Source: Paracamarosporium sp. OC-R06-R3 | Lineage: Eukaryota; Ascomycota; Dothideomycetes; Pleosporales; Didymosphaeriaceae | Assembly (NCBI GenBank): GCA_019828545.1 | Contig: JACVRA010000091.1 | Coordinates: forward strand, 25,801 to 89,800 | Direction of reading: 5' to 3' | Length of the DNA stretch: 64,000 nt | In this document: in pieces, positions 11,899-23,617 of the stretch | Layout of the letters: each line of letters opens with the position of its first letter | How positions within the stretch are numbered: the first letter of the stretch is position 1 | Program-made: the position numbers and the translations under genes | Notes under the pieces: model-generated | What the model was told of the DNA's origin: nothing | What the model saw: only the letters and a program-made list of their open reading frames with translations | Database searches by the model: none

Positions 11899-12173
11899 AG
11901 AATGCCGATAATATGACGGTTAGTTGAAAGGATTATTTGTAGCGTAGGGGGACTATGTATCGGCTGGTGCACATGTGGGTTGGTGAAGTTCTTGTCGCAC
12001 GTGAACGCTTAGCGGTGCCCAAAATTTTACGGGATTAAGAGTGTGCTAACACCGGGCTTTCGCTTCGCCTGCGATCCTAGGTTGCTAACCACACCACCTA
12101 CCATAACTGGCCATACAGCACTTTATGACCAAGTTCTACTGTCTTTTTAGCTTCATTTACTACACATCTAAAC

Positions 12174-13646
12174 ATGTTACCCACAGTCGCGGAGCTTGTG
12201 GCTCAGTATCTGAGATCGAATGGGTATAAAGAAGTAAATACGTCATCATCTCTCACAGCCAAAGCTCATCTGTGATAGACACTAGCTGCTTTCATTGATG
12301 AGGCAGGATTGCCAGTCGATACTGGGAGTGGCAACTTCAAGGTTACGATTGAGCAGATACTACAAGAGAAAAAGACATTTGACATGAGCCTGAACTTTGA
12401 AAAACTCGGGTTGGATAATGAAGAGCGCAAATGGCGAAGTATCGGTGAGTTTTGATCTGCCAACCCTATGATGTTACTGAAGATCGCAGCCCCGTCTAGC
12501 CCAACGATTGTGGAATCCTTGCCACGGAGCAACATCCTCAGTGTTTCACCGCTCAGCCTAACCTTACCATCCAACTCCCAGCCGCATACATATCTGGCAG
12601 CTACCACCGCCGATAGGCGTTTGCACCTCATTGACCCGGGCTCTTCTCCGAACATCGTGGTTCGATCATATTCAAGTTTCCAGGATTCGCCTATTCTAGA
12701 TCTTGCAGTCATCCAAAGCAGGTATCTACTAACGGCTTCCATGTCAGGCAGGCTGCTACTTTACGATACGAAGACCGAGCAAGTCCTAGAGCAGAGAAAA
12801 GATCACGGCAAATACGTCGTGAAGCTCGCTACATGGTCCACGGACTCGTATACAATCGTAGCCACCGCGGGATGGGACAATAAAGTTTTCTTATACAGCA
12901 TTGACCATCTTGATCCTCCTCAGCTCGGAGAACCCATTGCAAGGATGTCGCTTCCGACTGTTCCAGAAACTCTGCTATTCGTCAGATCTCCTGGTATCCC
13001 GCGCCCTGTCTTGCTCCTTACTCGCAGAGATTCCACTTTTCTCCACTATTACACCTTTTCATCGGTAGGACCAGGTCAGTCCGAGATCTCGCTTCTTGGA
13101 AAACAAAATCTGGCGCCACACTCTAATGCTTGGGTTGCTTTTACTCCATCAGACGTGCAGGTCAGCCCGGTCGATGCGTCAGTCGTTGCAATTGCGACCT
13201 CTTCCACTCCGCATATGAAACTCTTGGTAGTAAAGCTGCTGATACCTCCCGAGGAATCATCTTCAGGCAGCGCTGGGACACAAGTCTCAGAGCCGGTTAC
13301 ACAGGCTTCGCAGGCCCGGGCCGATCTTCTTCTCCAAGATAAAGAAGAAGCGGCCATTATGGTGAATATTAGCACCATGGCCCCACAGACTGCGTATTCC
13401 ACGCCGCGACTTGTGTGGCGGCCCGATGGCTCGGGGATCTACGTCAGCTCTGACGACGGCACTGTGCGTGGGTTCGAAGCAAACACTGGTCAGCTCACAG
13501 CATCTTTGAGCGCTCACGAACCTGGTTCAAAGATTCGGTGTCTCTGTGCCGGACAAGTCAAATTTGGGAACGATAGAAGTAATGAGGATGAGTTCCTTTT
13601 AACCGGCGGTTTCGATCAGAAGCTTATACTATGGAGGATTGATTGA
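12174..13646 (+). CDS. LisH and WD40 repeat protein
   Basis: Three exons (12174-12233, 12279-12444, 12490-13646) give 460 residues; both introns are 45 nt and frame is kept (..GYKE|TLAAFIDEAG.. and ..RKWRSI|APSSP..). Residues 5-35 (VAELVAQYLRSNGYKETLAAF) are a LisH dimerisation motif. The rest contains WD40-type units such as LLTASMSGRLLLYD, IVATAGWDNKVFLY, IYVSSDDGTVRGF and FLLTGGFDQKLILW at the C-terminus, enough for one beta-propeller. LisH-WD40 proteins act as scaffolds in several complexes; I cannot assign this one to a named partner. It is divergent from the SET gene, with only 275 bp between the two starts, so they share a promoter region. Confidence 0.85.
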
Positions 13647-14612
13647 GGCTGCCTTCACCTCGACCACCACGTTACTAGTGGGCAGAGCTCGGCCCGGACT
13701 GAGGAACACACTACTACGATGGCAATATTGTATTATCACTCGACATGCTTTCAAACCTGAGACAAGTTCTCTAACAGTAGCCGTACACGAACGGTTCCCA
13801 AGATACTTCACTATCACGTTGACCTTGTCCCACGCTTACAAATGTTGTGGCACAAATTCTCAACAAATGAGAAATACATCCGGGGCTCTCTTCTTTAGCA
13901 GCCCGATAATCGATTCTTCATTTCGTGACTAACACATCATGTTCATTAGATGCTTTCTAGTCCATTCCGATCAACCAGTATTACAAGTCCAACGCACCTA
14001 AGCGAGCTTAAGCGTGGCTTTGATTTCTATGTTGGGACAAGAACTAAGAACTCGCTAAGCGAGATTCCCCAGATCTCTGACTATTTGATATGATATTGAA
14101 AAAACACTGTTCTTCAACACTAAGGCTTGGGTCGAGCCACAGGCGTGTCTTGATCGAGAGTGGGGACGCGCCACCAAGTCTAGCATACGCCATCCTCCAA
14201 ACATTACAATTTCAAAGGCATGATTGCCATACTGTGTTGGCTGTTGCCCGCCCCAATATACTTCTTTTGACAATGGCGCTCCTCCCCTGCAATCTAATCC
14301 TTCACGGTCAATGCACTATGCAAGGATCCAGCGCCGTGAATTTTTTTTGTTTGTCGGAAAGCTGGCAGATGATCCTATTGATCGATTCAAGATTCACACT
14401 ACGTTTACCGTCAACAACCTTGTGCTTCGAGGGATATCGATATACTATAAGACTTCCCGCTGTCGCACTAGAGGAAACTCATCCGCAGCACAACTCGTTC
14501 ACCAACTTTTGCATATCATCTATATCTAGGAAAAGGTGCTTAGCTCCTCTCTTACCTCTTCTCTCTCGTTCATCACTATCCTGTCATCTCCAAGTAAACT
14601 TCCAACTCCAAA
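13647..14612. other. intergenic, promoter side of the RRM gene
   Basis: No gene is seen. Bases 14541-14600 are pyrimidine-rich (CTCTTACCTCTTCTCTCTCG), as is common just upstream of fungal start codons. Confidence 0.5.
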
Positions 14613-15616
14613 ATGTCTGTCCCCACCCCTAAAATTGGCGCAACGGGGGACTACCTGCTCGTCGTTTCTGGTCAGCTACGCAAGGCTCCATACCTTGCAG
14701 ATTGGAAGGCGTTCAAAGACCATATCCGGAAGGTCGTAAAAGAACAACCTGGATGGTCCAATGTATGTGAAGGCAAGACTCGAGGGGAAATGCAAGGATG
14801 GTGCAGACTCAAGGACAAAGAGGATGCAAACGCAGTTTACAGTTTGTGAAGACCTACTACGCCACATTACTCTTCCGCTGATCTTAACCTCTAGATGCTT
14901 ATTCCAGACAAGTGGTGATTCATATATTTGCAACGAGTCTGCATACAGGGTACTGGGACTTGTTGTCGTGTAACTGCAATCGGCACTTCGGCGTGGGGGA
15001 GAAAGGTCACTCGCCTGATCGCTCTGGAATTGATGTCGCTGCTATCAACCAAGTCTTCAAGAACCGCGATGGCAGCTCTTCTGCTCATTACGCTGCACCC
15101 CCACAGCCCATACAACCCACATATCAATACACCAATTATTACCAGGCTTCACCTTACACGCCGGCATCCGTTTACCCATACCCTGGAACCTCCACGCAAC
15201 CAGTCTATTCGCAAAGCTCCGGGGGCCTTCCTGTGAATTTGAGTCAGGGCGCGGTAATTACCGAATCGCGCGGGATCTTCCTCCAGGGTCTGAATTACAG
15301 CGTAGGGAACAATGAGCTGGCTGCGCTACTAAGTAGTGCCGGTTTACGACCAGAGCGAGCCAGCGTGCACAGAGATTCTAGGGGTTCTTCGAAGGGCGTA
15401 GCAACTGCAAGATTTTCTACGAAAGCTGAGGCAGAATATGCAGTCGCTGCGCTCAATGGAAAATTACACGCTGGAAAGACCCTCACGGTGCGCATGGATG
15501 CCAATTCCACTGTCGTCGGTTCCCTCGAGCCTGTTGTCGTGGATGGCACGAACAAATCCGGGGTAGGTTGCAGGCTATTCCTTGTACTCGGCCGGACTAA
15601 CTGGGGATAGTACTAA
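14613..15616 (+). CDS. RNA-binding protein with C-terminal RRM
   Basis: ATG at 14613 follows a CT-rich leader. Exons 14613-14841, 14895-15562 and 15611-15616 give 300 residues. The first junction restores AVYNAYSRQVVIHIFATS; the last intron (15563-15610, GTAGGT..GACTAAC..GATAG) leaves a final exon of TAC TAA only. The N-terminal 90 residues (GDYLLVVSGQLRKAPYLADW) are a conserved fungal region of unknown role. A Tyr/Pro/Gln-rich linker follows (QPTYQYTNYYQASPYTPA), then a single RRM with RNP2-like GIFLQGL and RNP1-like KGVATARF. Binding to RNA is inferred from the RRM. If the last intron is retained, translation adds about 17 residues before a stop at 15610. Confidence 0.8.
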
Positions 15617-18600
15617 ACGGACATACCGAAGAACACGGATGCAAAAGCTCCGTAGTGCAGACGTATGATATATACCAACTTCGGGCACCTTTGGTTGTAG
15701 ATCTTGAGACGTATTGTGTCTTACGGTCTGCCTCCTCATGACAGTACTGGGATATTCCCTAGTTTTTTTTTTCACTCTCTTTGACGGCAGAGTCTGCTTC
15801 CTGGGGACCTAGGTCTTCTTTCTTAGGATTTGAACTTGAACATTTAACATGTACACTTCGGTTATGTTTTTGTTTCGCGCTTTGGTTTGGGTGTTCACGC
15901 TTAGTTCTAATCTTGAATCGGCGTTGCAACGCCACATCTTACTTTTGCAACCACGTTGCTTTTTCCATCATGACGCCTGCACCTACATAGTAACGTGGAC
16001 TGCGAACATTTCGGATCAAAGCTCGTACCTCTAGTGCCGCCACTCCGCATTCCCCGGGGCCTCTCATTTGACTTACTGTGATGTACGAGCTGAAACCGAC
16101 TCAGGGTCCACAACTTTGGCGTTGCCCCGAGTTGCGAGGCTTGATACTCGTGCAGCGGGTCTCGGAGGTATTACCGTCAGAAATTAGAGGATGTGGAGTC
16201 ACGAATGTGACCGGCCTACTGGAAGCCCACGGCTTCGGATCATCTGAATCACTCCCAACCCAAACGTCACCGGCCAGGAAGCGAGGCTGGAGTACCTGAT
16301 CTACGGACATGTTCGGGGCTTACTGTCTCGCTTCCGCCATCTCAAACTTCAGGATTCTCGTTAGTAGTAGGGTACCCCCACACGGGCTTGCGCTTCTATG
16401 GCAGCATGGCAGGGTTCTCGCGTCATCTCATTCTTGTTCGTGCATGTTCAGAGGTTCCTAATAGTATTCTGTTGCACTACCAACACTCTAGTAGAAGACA
16501 CAGCTAGAATTAGTAAATCTGGTGATAATACTACCCCCGATGAGCAGCAGCGGTTACGAGGCTTGGGATATAGGCGAAGCATTATCCGACGCTGACCGGG
16601 ATTAACTTACGCAATTCATCAACAGTTATGCAGGTTGCACAGCAGTTGTGCATCCACGATCCTGCAGCAATCAACGCCTCCTTCGCGCTAACTCTTCCGA
16701 GAAGGTGGCGAAATCTAGACTTGATCTTCTCTGCGAAAACTGAACAATGCTATCAATCAATGTACAGATAGGGGCCAGACTGACGCAACAGGTGCCGCTC
16801 CGCTCTTGGCGGCTGGGCGATCGCTCCCAGTTGGTCAACTGACTTTCTACCTTGCAAGGCTGTAAACCCGCCTCACGATGCGCGTTTCGACGGCATCGCC
16901 TTCAGATCGAGGCGATGACGAAGGAGTCTGCGACGAACAGGTGATTCCGCGGCCTTGTTCGCACCTGTTACTCTAGTCACTTCCACCACTCTCTAGCAGA
17001 GTCAACTTTGGTATGTCTACTACACAGCGTAAACAGCAACACCACGATTCACGAGTTAATAATTCCACTAGCTGTGGCTCCAAAGCTTAGTTTATATACT
17101 AAGAAGCTTCAAAGGTCGTAAAATTCACCAAGGCAGTATGCCAACGACATCGCACCAACTTGATCAAGACATTGAACGAACACGAATAGACTGGCAACAG
17201 TGGCTGCGAATACAGTATGACGGGAATGGCGTTGGCAACTGCTGGCACGGCAACTAGGATCCTTCCTGCCGCCGACTGACAGCAACGGTGCGATAATAAA
17301 TTTCCGACGTGGACGCACGAACGTGGTCACCCCAGCGGCGGTACACGATCGCCGATTTACTCAGCCTTAGGACCAAGAAGGTACCGGCCACCTGGCGTCA
17401 CGACGTTGCGAAGAAGTTGCCGCAAGACTCATCGACACAGTGCGACTTGTGAGAATGACATGCATAAGGCGTTCAAGAAGCCATGTTGATCATTCCAGGT
17501 CACTGGTACCGAAAGACGACCCGATAACCTGGGAAACACGTTCTGGTGGCGGAGCGGGCGCCTGCGATCTCGATTAACGTGCATTAGAGAGGGAACAGTG
17601 TCGCGAATACAGAATTTACGCGCAGGAATAGCCACGTGCTTCACCGCAGGGGATCCAGCGAAGTGGCTGCTACAAGGCAAGGTGATAGGATGATGGTGTA
17701 AGATCTCTGCAAGAAACACGCGATGAAGCCCTGTCGGTAGAGAGCAGACTCATGCACAACATCGAGGGTGGCTTCACAGTCCTGCTTGATGGACCCCGAT
17801 GGGCTTGTATGAGCCCGAGGAGCCGGATGAGACTGACTAAAGAAGTTTTATTTCGTCACATTCGTGTGTTGTGGCTTGACGGAATTACCGTACCCTGTTT
17901 GAAATCTCCGATCACGAAAGAGCGTTGTTTGGGGCAGGCACAAAAGCTCAGCTCACACGACTGAAGAGCACGATAACATGCCGAGCAATCTGGTCTCGCG
18001 TGTACTGGCTTGGAACGGTTGGAAACCTGAATTCTTGAAGCATTGGATACACACAACATGGAACGCGATTGGTCTTCTATCCCCCGCCATTCGATTACCA
18101 TGTAAAAAGTCCTGAAGAGGAGCGCTAGGTTTCACGTTAATCCAAAAGCCTCGCGGCATATTACTACCCATGAATAGATCCGCATAATAGACTCGTATAA
18201 TTCCAATATTATTTAACATCAAGACACCCAAGTATAAGCTGTGCGAGCCGTTCTTCTCTTGGTTGTTTCTCTAGGCTAACAAACCTAAGCAACATGAGGA
18301 AGTCCGATTCCGGGCAATGGGAAGCGCTTCAATCCCCCTCTCATCGCAGTCAGTTAGAGCTATGCGCAGCTCTCATCAGCCTTAGTCGTCCTTCTGTATG
18401 CCTTTATTGAGAACCTACGAGATCGATAGCTGATATACCCCTCACTCTACGGTAATTTGCTGGATTTTTCAAACAATAACATGGGTACTTCTACAGGTAA
18501 CGAGGCACCGAGACAGATAGTATTTCGCTTATTTCCCTCTTGATTGTATGTCTATGGGATTACAAGCATCCCTTCGTGTTTCCTGATACACATCTCTATA

Positions 18601-19968
18601 TCGAAGAGCTAGTAGACGGGTGGCTTTCACGTGCTCAAAGCCTGTGACCCTACGCTAGGTGTACGTTCCCTGGAAATGCTTCGTAACGGGTTTGGAAAGC
18701 TCATGTATAGAAGTAGTCATTCATAGGTTGACAGAACGAGTAGAGAAACACGAGCCGCGGAGAGCTACCCTCTTTGCGTTGTCAAAGATGAACTTCGTAC
18801 TGAGGATTTCCACATCCCCCATTTTTTCTTCACCTGCTTTTCTGAGTAGAGCCATGCGAGAGGAGTAATATGCTTGCTTTGACTCGAGAAGATTGCGCAT
18901 TTCGTTGGGCTTACTGGCTCCACACATCTGATACCAGCCAAGTCAGTGTCAAAGTTTAGGGATAGGCAGAAGTGATATTGAATTCACAAGAAGTTAGTGT
19001 TGCTAGGTAGAACTAACCTGACAAAAGACCTCGAAAGATCATTGTTGAATCTTCCACAATACGTCACAAAGCACCCACCATATCTGTTTCATTGAGAAAA
19101 ATATAGCTATCGCTAAAGAAGAGAGTTCACTGGTCAGCTTCAATCCAGCAATATCTTCCCCTTCTACATGTCCAATCATAGTGTAACATGATCACATCAG
19201 TTAGCGTTTTGTATCATCTACATGTGCCAACGCCCATGATGCCTCTATTCTTGTGGCCGCACGCACAAAACTCAAACCAGGTGGATCTTCAATGTAAACT
19301 CAAGAACGTATTTTCAAGAAAGATTTAGAGTCGGATGCCTGAGATCTAAAAGTCGATAGAGAACAAGGGCTTGGTTTCAACACCGTAGAACCCCAGAAAC
19401 CAAGTTAAGTAAGTGAGTCTATCTATCTTCATTGGAATAAAACTTTGACATGGATTGCTTCTATATCTGCCAATGCCTCTTTGCCCTCACAGTAGAACAT
19501 CAAGACTTGTACGAGCGTTCATGATATCTGTTCGGTTCGAATCCGCGTAGCAGGGAGTGGATAATGTTTGCCAAAATAGAAGAATTCTCAACTGTAATAT
19601 GAGGTTCTAGTTAAATATGAGTGAAAAAGCTGATGATACATTGTGTTACCTTAGGGCAGGCAATACAAAGGTCGATGGCTTACGTTTTTGTCCCTTCAAT
19701 ATATCAAACTCGCGCTTGATGTTCCCACTTATTGTGGTGGATACATATGGTAGTGGATGTGTATTGTGTTAACTCGGAATATCGGTTGGCATCAAGTGCC
19801 CATGCTCGCTCTCAGTGAATTCAGCGGGTTCACCACGGCAAACGCACGCGCATATCAAGTCGCGTCGAAAGACTCGCCAAGCCCTCGACAGTTTCTCTTC
19901 CCCCTTCTCTCATCTCGCCACAAGCATCTCGCCTCCACTCGCTCACATTCGTGACAACCAACACGAGA
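15617..19968. other. 4.3 kb gene-poor stretch
   Basis: Only short frames with no recognisable family. Base composition is mixed, without long AT-rich blocks. The stretch includes the 5' flank of the next gene (from about 19750) and one weak small frame at 18721-18927, listed separately. No tRNA is convincing. Confidence 0.45.
18721..18927 (-). other. weak small reading frame or gene relic
   Basis: A 68-residue frame starting MCGASKPNEMRNLLESKQ is charged and partly helical, unlike the noise around it, but no family is recognised and no flanking exons were found. It could be a relic exon or chance. Confidence 0.15.
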
Positions 19969-21249
19969 ATGTCGGCTAACCCGCAACCGCCGCTCCCCCT
20001 AACTCAAGGAATGGAAGACCCCGTCCTCTCCCCTACTAATGCCCCTCCCTCCGTCAACAACTATGGCTGTGACATGTGTGGTGTTCGTCTCAAGGATTAC
20101 GACCCGAGGTTTCGCATGCGGTGCGTCCGGTGTGCTAAAGAAGTCGACTGCTGGCACACCGCCACGAGCTGGTCGGAGCTCCTTCAATATAACCGAGACT
20201 TCATTCGCCATAAGCGGCGATCTACGGCATATGCTTGGTTCCACCACTTCGAAGACGAGTTGCTAAAGCCAGACCTCTTGCGTTTGCACGACTACGGCTG
20301 TCTGTGAGTATACCTGAAAGTCATGTGAATGGCACGCTTAATACTTGACTTTTCCAGCGTTGTCGACGCGCAGACCGGGGCCCATCATATTGGAAAGGGT
20401 TTCACTCATGTGGAATTTCCGGGTCAATGGTATGAGATAAAGGATCGGGCGTACATCCGATTCTTGCTCCCCACCAACCACCCTCGCTTCCATGTGCCGA
20501 GTATCAGCCTCCTTCAAATGCAACTTATGCTCAACAAGACGCTCGAATTCGTGACTTTTTACGAGTGATTGCACTTCAGGTCTACACCGCGGTCAAAAGA
20601 CTCGCTGATCCAGAACCTGTTTAGATACGTCGACTACCAGCCAGGCGCAGTCGCGACAGGCACCGATGGGATTCGCGTGGCCCACCCTGTGTGGTCCAAG
20701 GAGGAACAAAAAGATGAGAAGGCGAGGCGCCTGAACTACAAATTTTTCTTTTCCACAGTCGGAGAGGAGACCGGCAAGGTAATAAACTGGATCTTCTCAT
20801 CGTAAGGACTGTTTACTGATCGTCTGCGTGACTAGACCGCTGGAGGTGCCACCTCAAAATACAGGACCGCAAACACCGAGGAAGACCTGATTTGGAAGAA
20901 GTGGAAGAAATGCGTATACAACAAATTACCCGTGAAGACTGAGGCAGATCTTCCAAAGATGTCTCAGGGTAAGCGTGGGTTTGGCATAGAGTTCGCGGTG
21001 TTGAAGAAGGTGAAGCCAATCGTCATGACAGTCGTCTTCAAAGAGTGGCCTCCAGGGCCGGAAGTCAAGAACCTCGCGAAGGTCTTAGAGACCACTATGC
21101 AGCAAGTCGGAATGCAACCGCTGTTCGAAGAGGAAGAGGAGCTAAAGTCCGAAGCTGCAAAGGGCTGGCAAAACAATTGGGACGATGTGATGGACTCGGC
21201 GATCGCAGATCAGCTTAGGGCTTTGGATATGGGAGACAAGAAGAAATAA
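19969..21249 (+). CDS. hypothetical protein with N-terminal CxxC pairs
   Basis: ATG at 19969 (MSANPQPPLPLTQG). Exons 19969-20303, 20358-20550, 20641-20778 and 20836-21249 give 359 residues. The first and last introns have normal signals (GTGAGT..TTCCAG, GTAATA..ACTAG). The middle one (90 nt, GTGACT..CTACCAG) is my proposal: it removes an in-frame TGA at 20566-20568 and keeps frame. Otherwise the gene carries a premature stop. Residues 30-65 have two CxxC pairs (CDMCG, CVRCAKEVDC) that may bind zinc. A conserved-looking middle (HHIGKGFTHVEFPGQWYEIKD) and an acidic C-terminus follow. I do not recognise the family. Confidence 0.6.
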
Positions 21250-21892
21250 ATCAGGCACGGAAGAGCCATACTGTTCTGTTTCTATGGCGAAAAGGAGGTT
21301 GTCCACCCCTGCGGAGGATTTGTGGGAATTAGTAACGGCAGCAACATAACAGCAACAACGGACATAGTCATGCATTGCGAATTGGTCGCATGAATCAAAA
21401 CGGATTGTGCGTCTCCACTGCAAAGGAGTGCCGTGCGTGTCTTGTTTGATGAGTGTGTGATCTTGATCATCTTCAGCGGGTCCTTGGATTAACTGATCTA
21501 GAATGTGGTAGGGTGGATGGCCTTACTCTTCTACCTCTGGAGTTTCTATTAGCAGGTATGCTCCGTAGTAATTGCTTTGGGGATACCCTTTTTGGGCAGT
21601 TGAACCTCGTGTTCAGAATAGCTCTTGGCAGGGGGCAGAATGTAACAGCTAATATGATCCCCGCAGTCGGTAGAGGGATGGCAGACAGGTCGCTTTGTGT
21701 ATTAGCGATGTTACCGCTGTCCCAATCTGCTGTTATTCCAGATGCAGCGACTTGATAAAGTGGTTGGGAAATCGATAGCACGTGACCTTCAGTAGACTCG
21801 GCTAAAGCTCGGCGTTCCAAGAGGACAGCTTACGCGGTACGCATGTTTAATGTAGCTTCAAGAAGCTCCACGTCAACACCACAACCGTCAAA
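21250..21892. other. intergenic
   Basis: 3' flank of the Cys-pair gene and promoter of swp1. No gene seen. Confidence 0.5.
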
Positions 21893-22861
21893 ATGAGGCT
21901 TCTTCGATCCTTCGTTCCTTCTTTGCTTGTATCCTCGGCTGCAATTGTTTCGGCTGCCTCTTCCTGGAGTTTTGAAGATGCTACTGTTACAGTCTCAAGC
22001 AAAGGCGCTGGAGTGGGTGCAGGTGTGAAGGATAAGTGAGTTTGTGAAAGCCTTGAATATCTACTATCTACTGACTATTGCCTCTCAGACTGAGTCCTAC
22101 CTCTCCGTTGTCAAAGTCGGTATCGTTGGGCGCTGCAGACACACTGAAGCTCCAACTTACCACCGTGGACGGCAAGAAAGCGACGCGGCCACACCAGGCA
22201 TTCCTCACCCTTACCGATCCAACAACAGGCGTAGAAGAGTCTTTTGTCTTCAGTGTAAAGGACAGTGGAAAGAGCAATGTCAACTTGGTGCGTGCCCCAA
22301 CCTAGTGGCGACGGACACAGCTAACCTGCGCAGGCCCAAAAGGACCTCCCGCACCAGTTCCTTACCTCGTCAAAGCCGATCCCCGCCTCCATCGTCATTG
22401 GGTCCTTCGGGTCCTCTGCGCCCTACAAGGCTAAGGTCTTCGATCTAAGCGTCGCCCGCGACCCCAATGTCCCGCTCGCTATCCCGGAGAAGCCCCTCCG
22501 TTACGCCGCCGAGAAGGAGATTCGCCATATTTTCCGCGATGACCCTCGCTCCCCACCTAAGATCATAACTCTGGCTTTTGCGGCTCTTGTCGTTACTACT
22601 CTACCTGCGCTATTCATCGTTTGGGTAACATTGGGTGCGAACGCAAACCAGCTGAGCAAGGCTCTGAGCAATGCGCCCGTCTCCCATGCTCTCTTCTTTG
22701 GTTCTATTCTTTCCATGGAAGGCATCTTCTTCCTATACTACACCAGCTGGAACCTCTTCCAGACCCTGCCAGCTGCGGGTATCGTTGGTTTTGTGGCCTT
22801 CCTTTCTGGAAGCCGAGCACTATCCGAGGTTCAGGAGCGTCGCTTGGCTGGGCTGAGATGA
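21893..22861 (+). CDS. swp1: oligosaccharyltransferase subunit Swp1 (ribophorin II family)
   Basis: Exons 21893-22035, 22089-22287 and 22334-22861 give 289 residues, close to the yeast subunit length. An N-terminal signal peptide (MRLLRSFVPSLLVSSAAIVSA) leads into a beta-rich lumenal region (DTLKLQLTTVDGKKATRPHQ, a ribophorin II hallmark). Three transmembrane helices sit at the C-terminus (IITLAFAALVVTTLPALFIVW; ALFFGSILSMEGIFFLYYT; LPAAGIVGFVAFLSG). Swp1 is a non-catalytic subunit of the ER oligosaccharyltransferase that transfers glycan to Asn in N-glycosylation. Intron phases are 2 and 0 with clean signals. Assignment is from overall architecture and motifs. Confidence 0.88.
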
Positions 22862-23617
22862 AGTATGGACCAGGGAAATGTGAAGGGTCGGACACCGTTG
22901 AGGAATCTTGAAAGGAATTGAATCTAGCGTTCATGCATGCGTGCCGTAAACCCGCTAGTAGAAAGAGTAGAAGATGTGAGACAGCGTCGGACCGACAGGA
23001 ATTGGTCTGGGACAGTCCAGTGGCTGGACTACAACAAAATGACGATATGTATGGAAGAAAGTTCAGATGACAAGATCTTGCCTACAAGCTCTCTGTGATG
23101 TTCTGCTACATTCACGGCCTATATTTTGCTAAGTTGGGAAGCATACTTTCATACCTCTGATGCTTGCCGATCCTTTGCATAGCATCTAACATTTAGTATC
23201 ACGAAGGCGAGCCTCAGGCTCCCCGAAATACGAAGTAATTGGGGCCTTAAGTCGCAGGGTGTTGTTCGGTGCCCTTATTGGTTGCATGCTGCATCATTGC
23301 CGCCTGCTTGGTGGCTGGATCACAATCCCTCCACAACCGAAGCTGAGCGTCTGCCTCTTCTTTGCACTCATCGTAACGCTCCGCTGTCGTCAATCCTCTT
23401 TGGATCCGGCCTGAATTTTGTCGTATTTCACATCTTAAATCTGGATGCCGTACCTTCGCCGTCTGGCCTCACTACCCTGCCTCATAGCGTTACAACGTGA
23501 CCCTTACCAAACACTTCAGCATATCCACACATCTGACCTGAGCAACGCCATTGCCGAGGAGACTGGGTCAATACGAGCTCGACGTCCAACTAGGAAAGGA
23601 CCTAGGATTCTGCAAGA
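22862..23617. other. intergenic
   Basis: Between swp1 and the kinase gene. Short frames only; nothing recognised. Confidence 0.5.

Noticed and set aside
19525..19560. tRNA-like T-arm (GGTTCGAATCC)
   Set aside because: Stem pairs poorly and no D-arm, anticodon arm or acceptor stem is found upstream.
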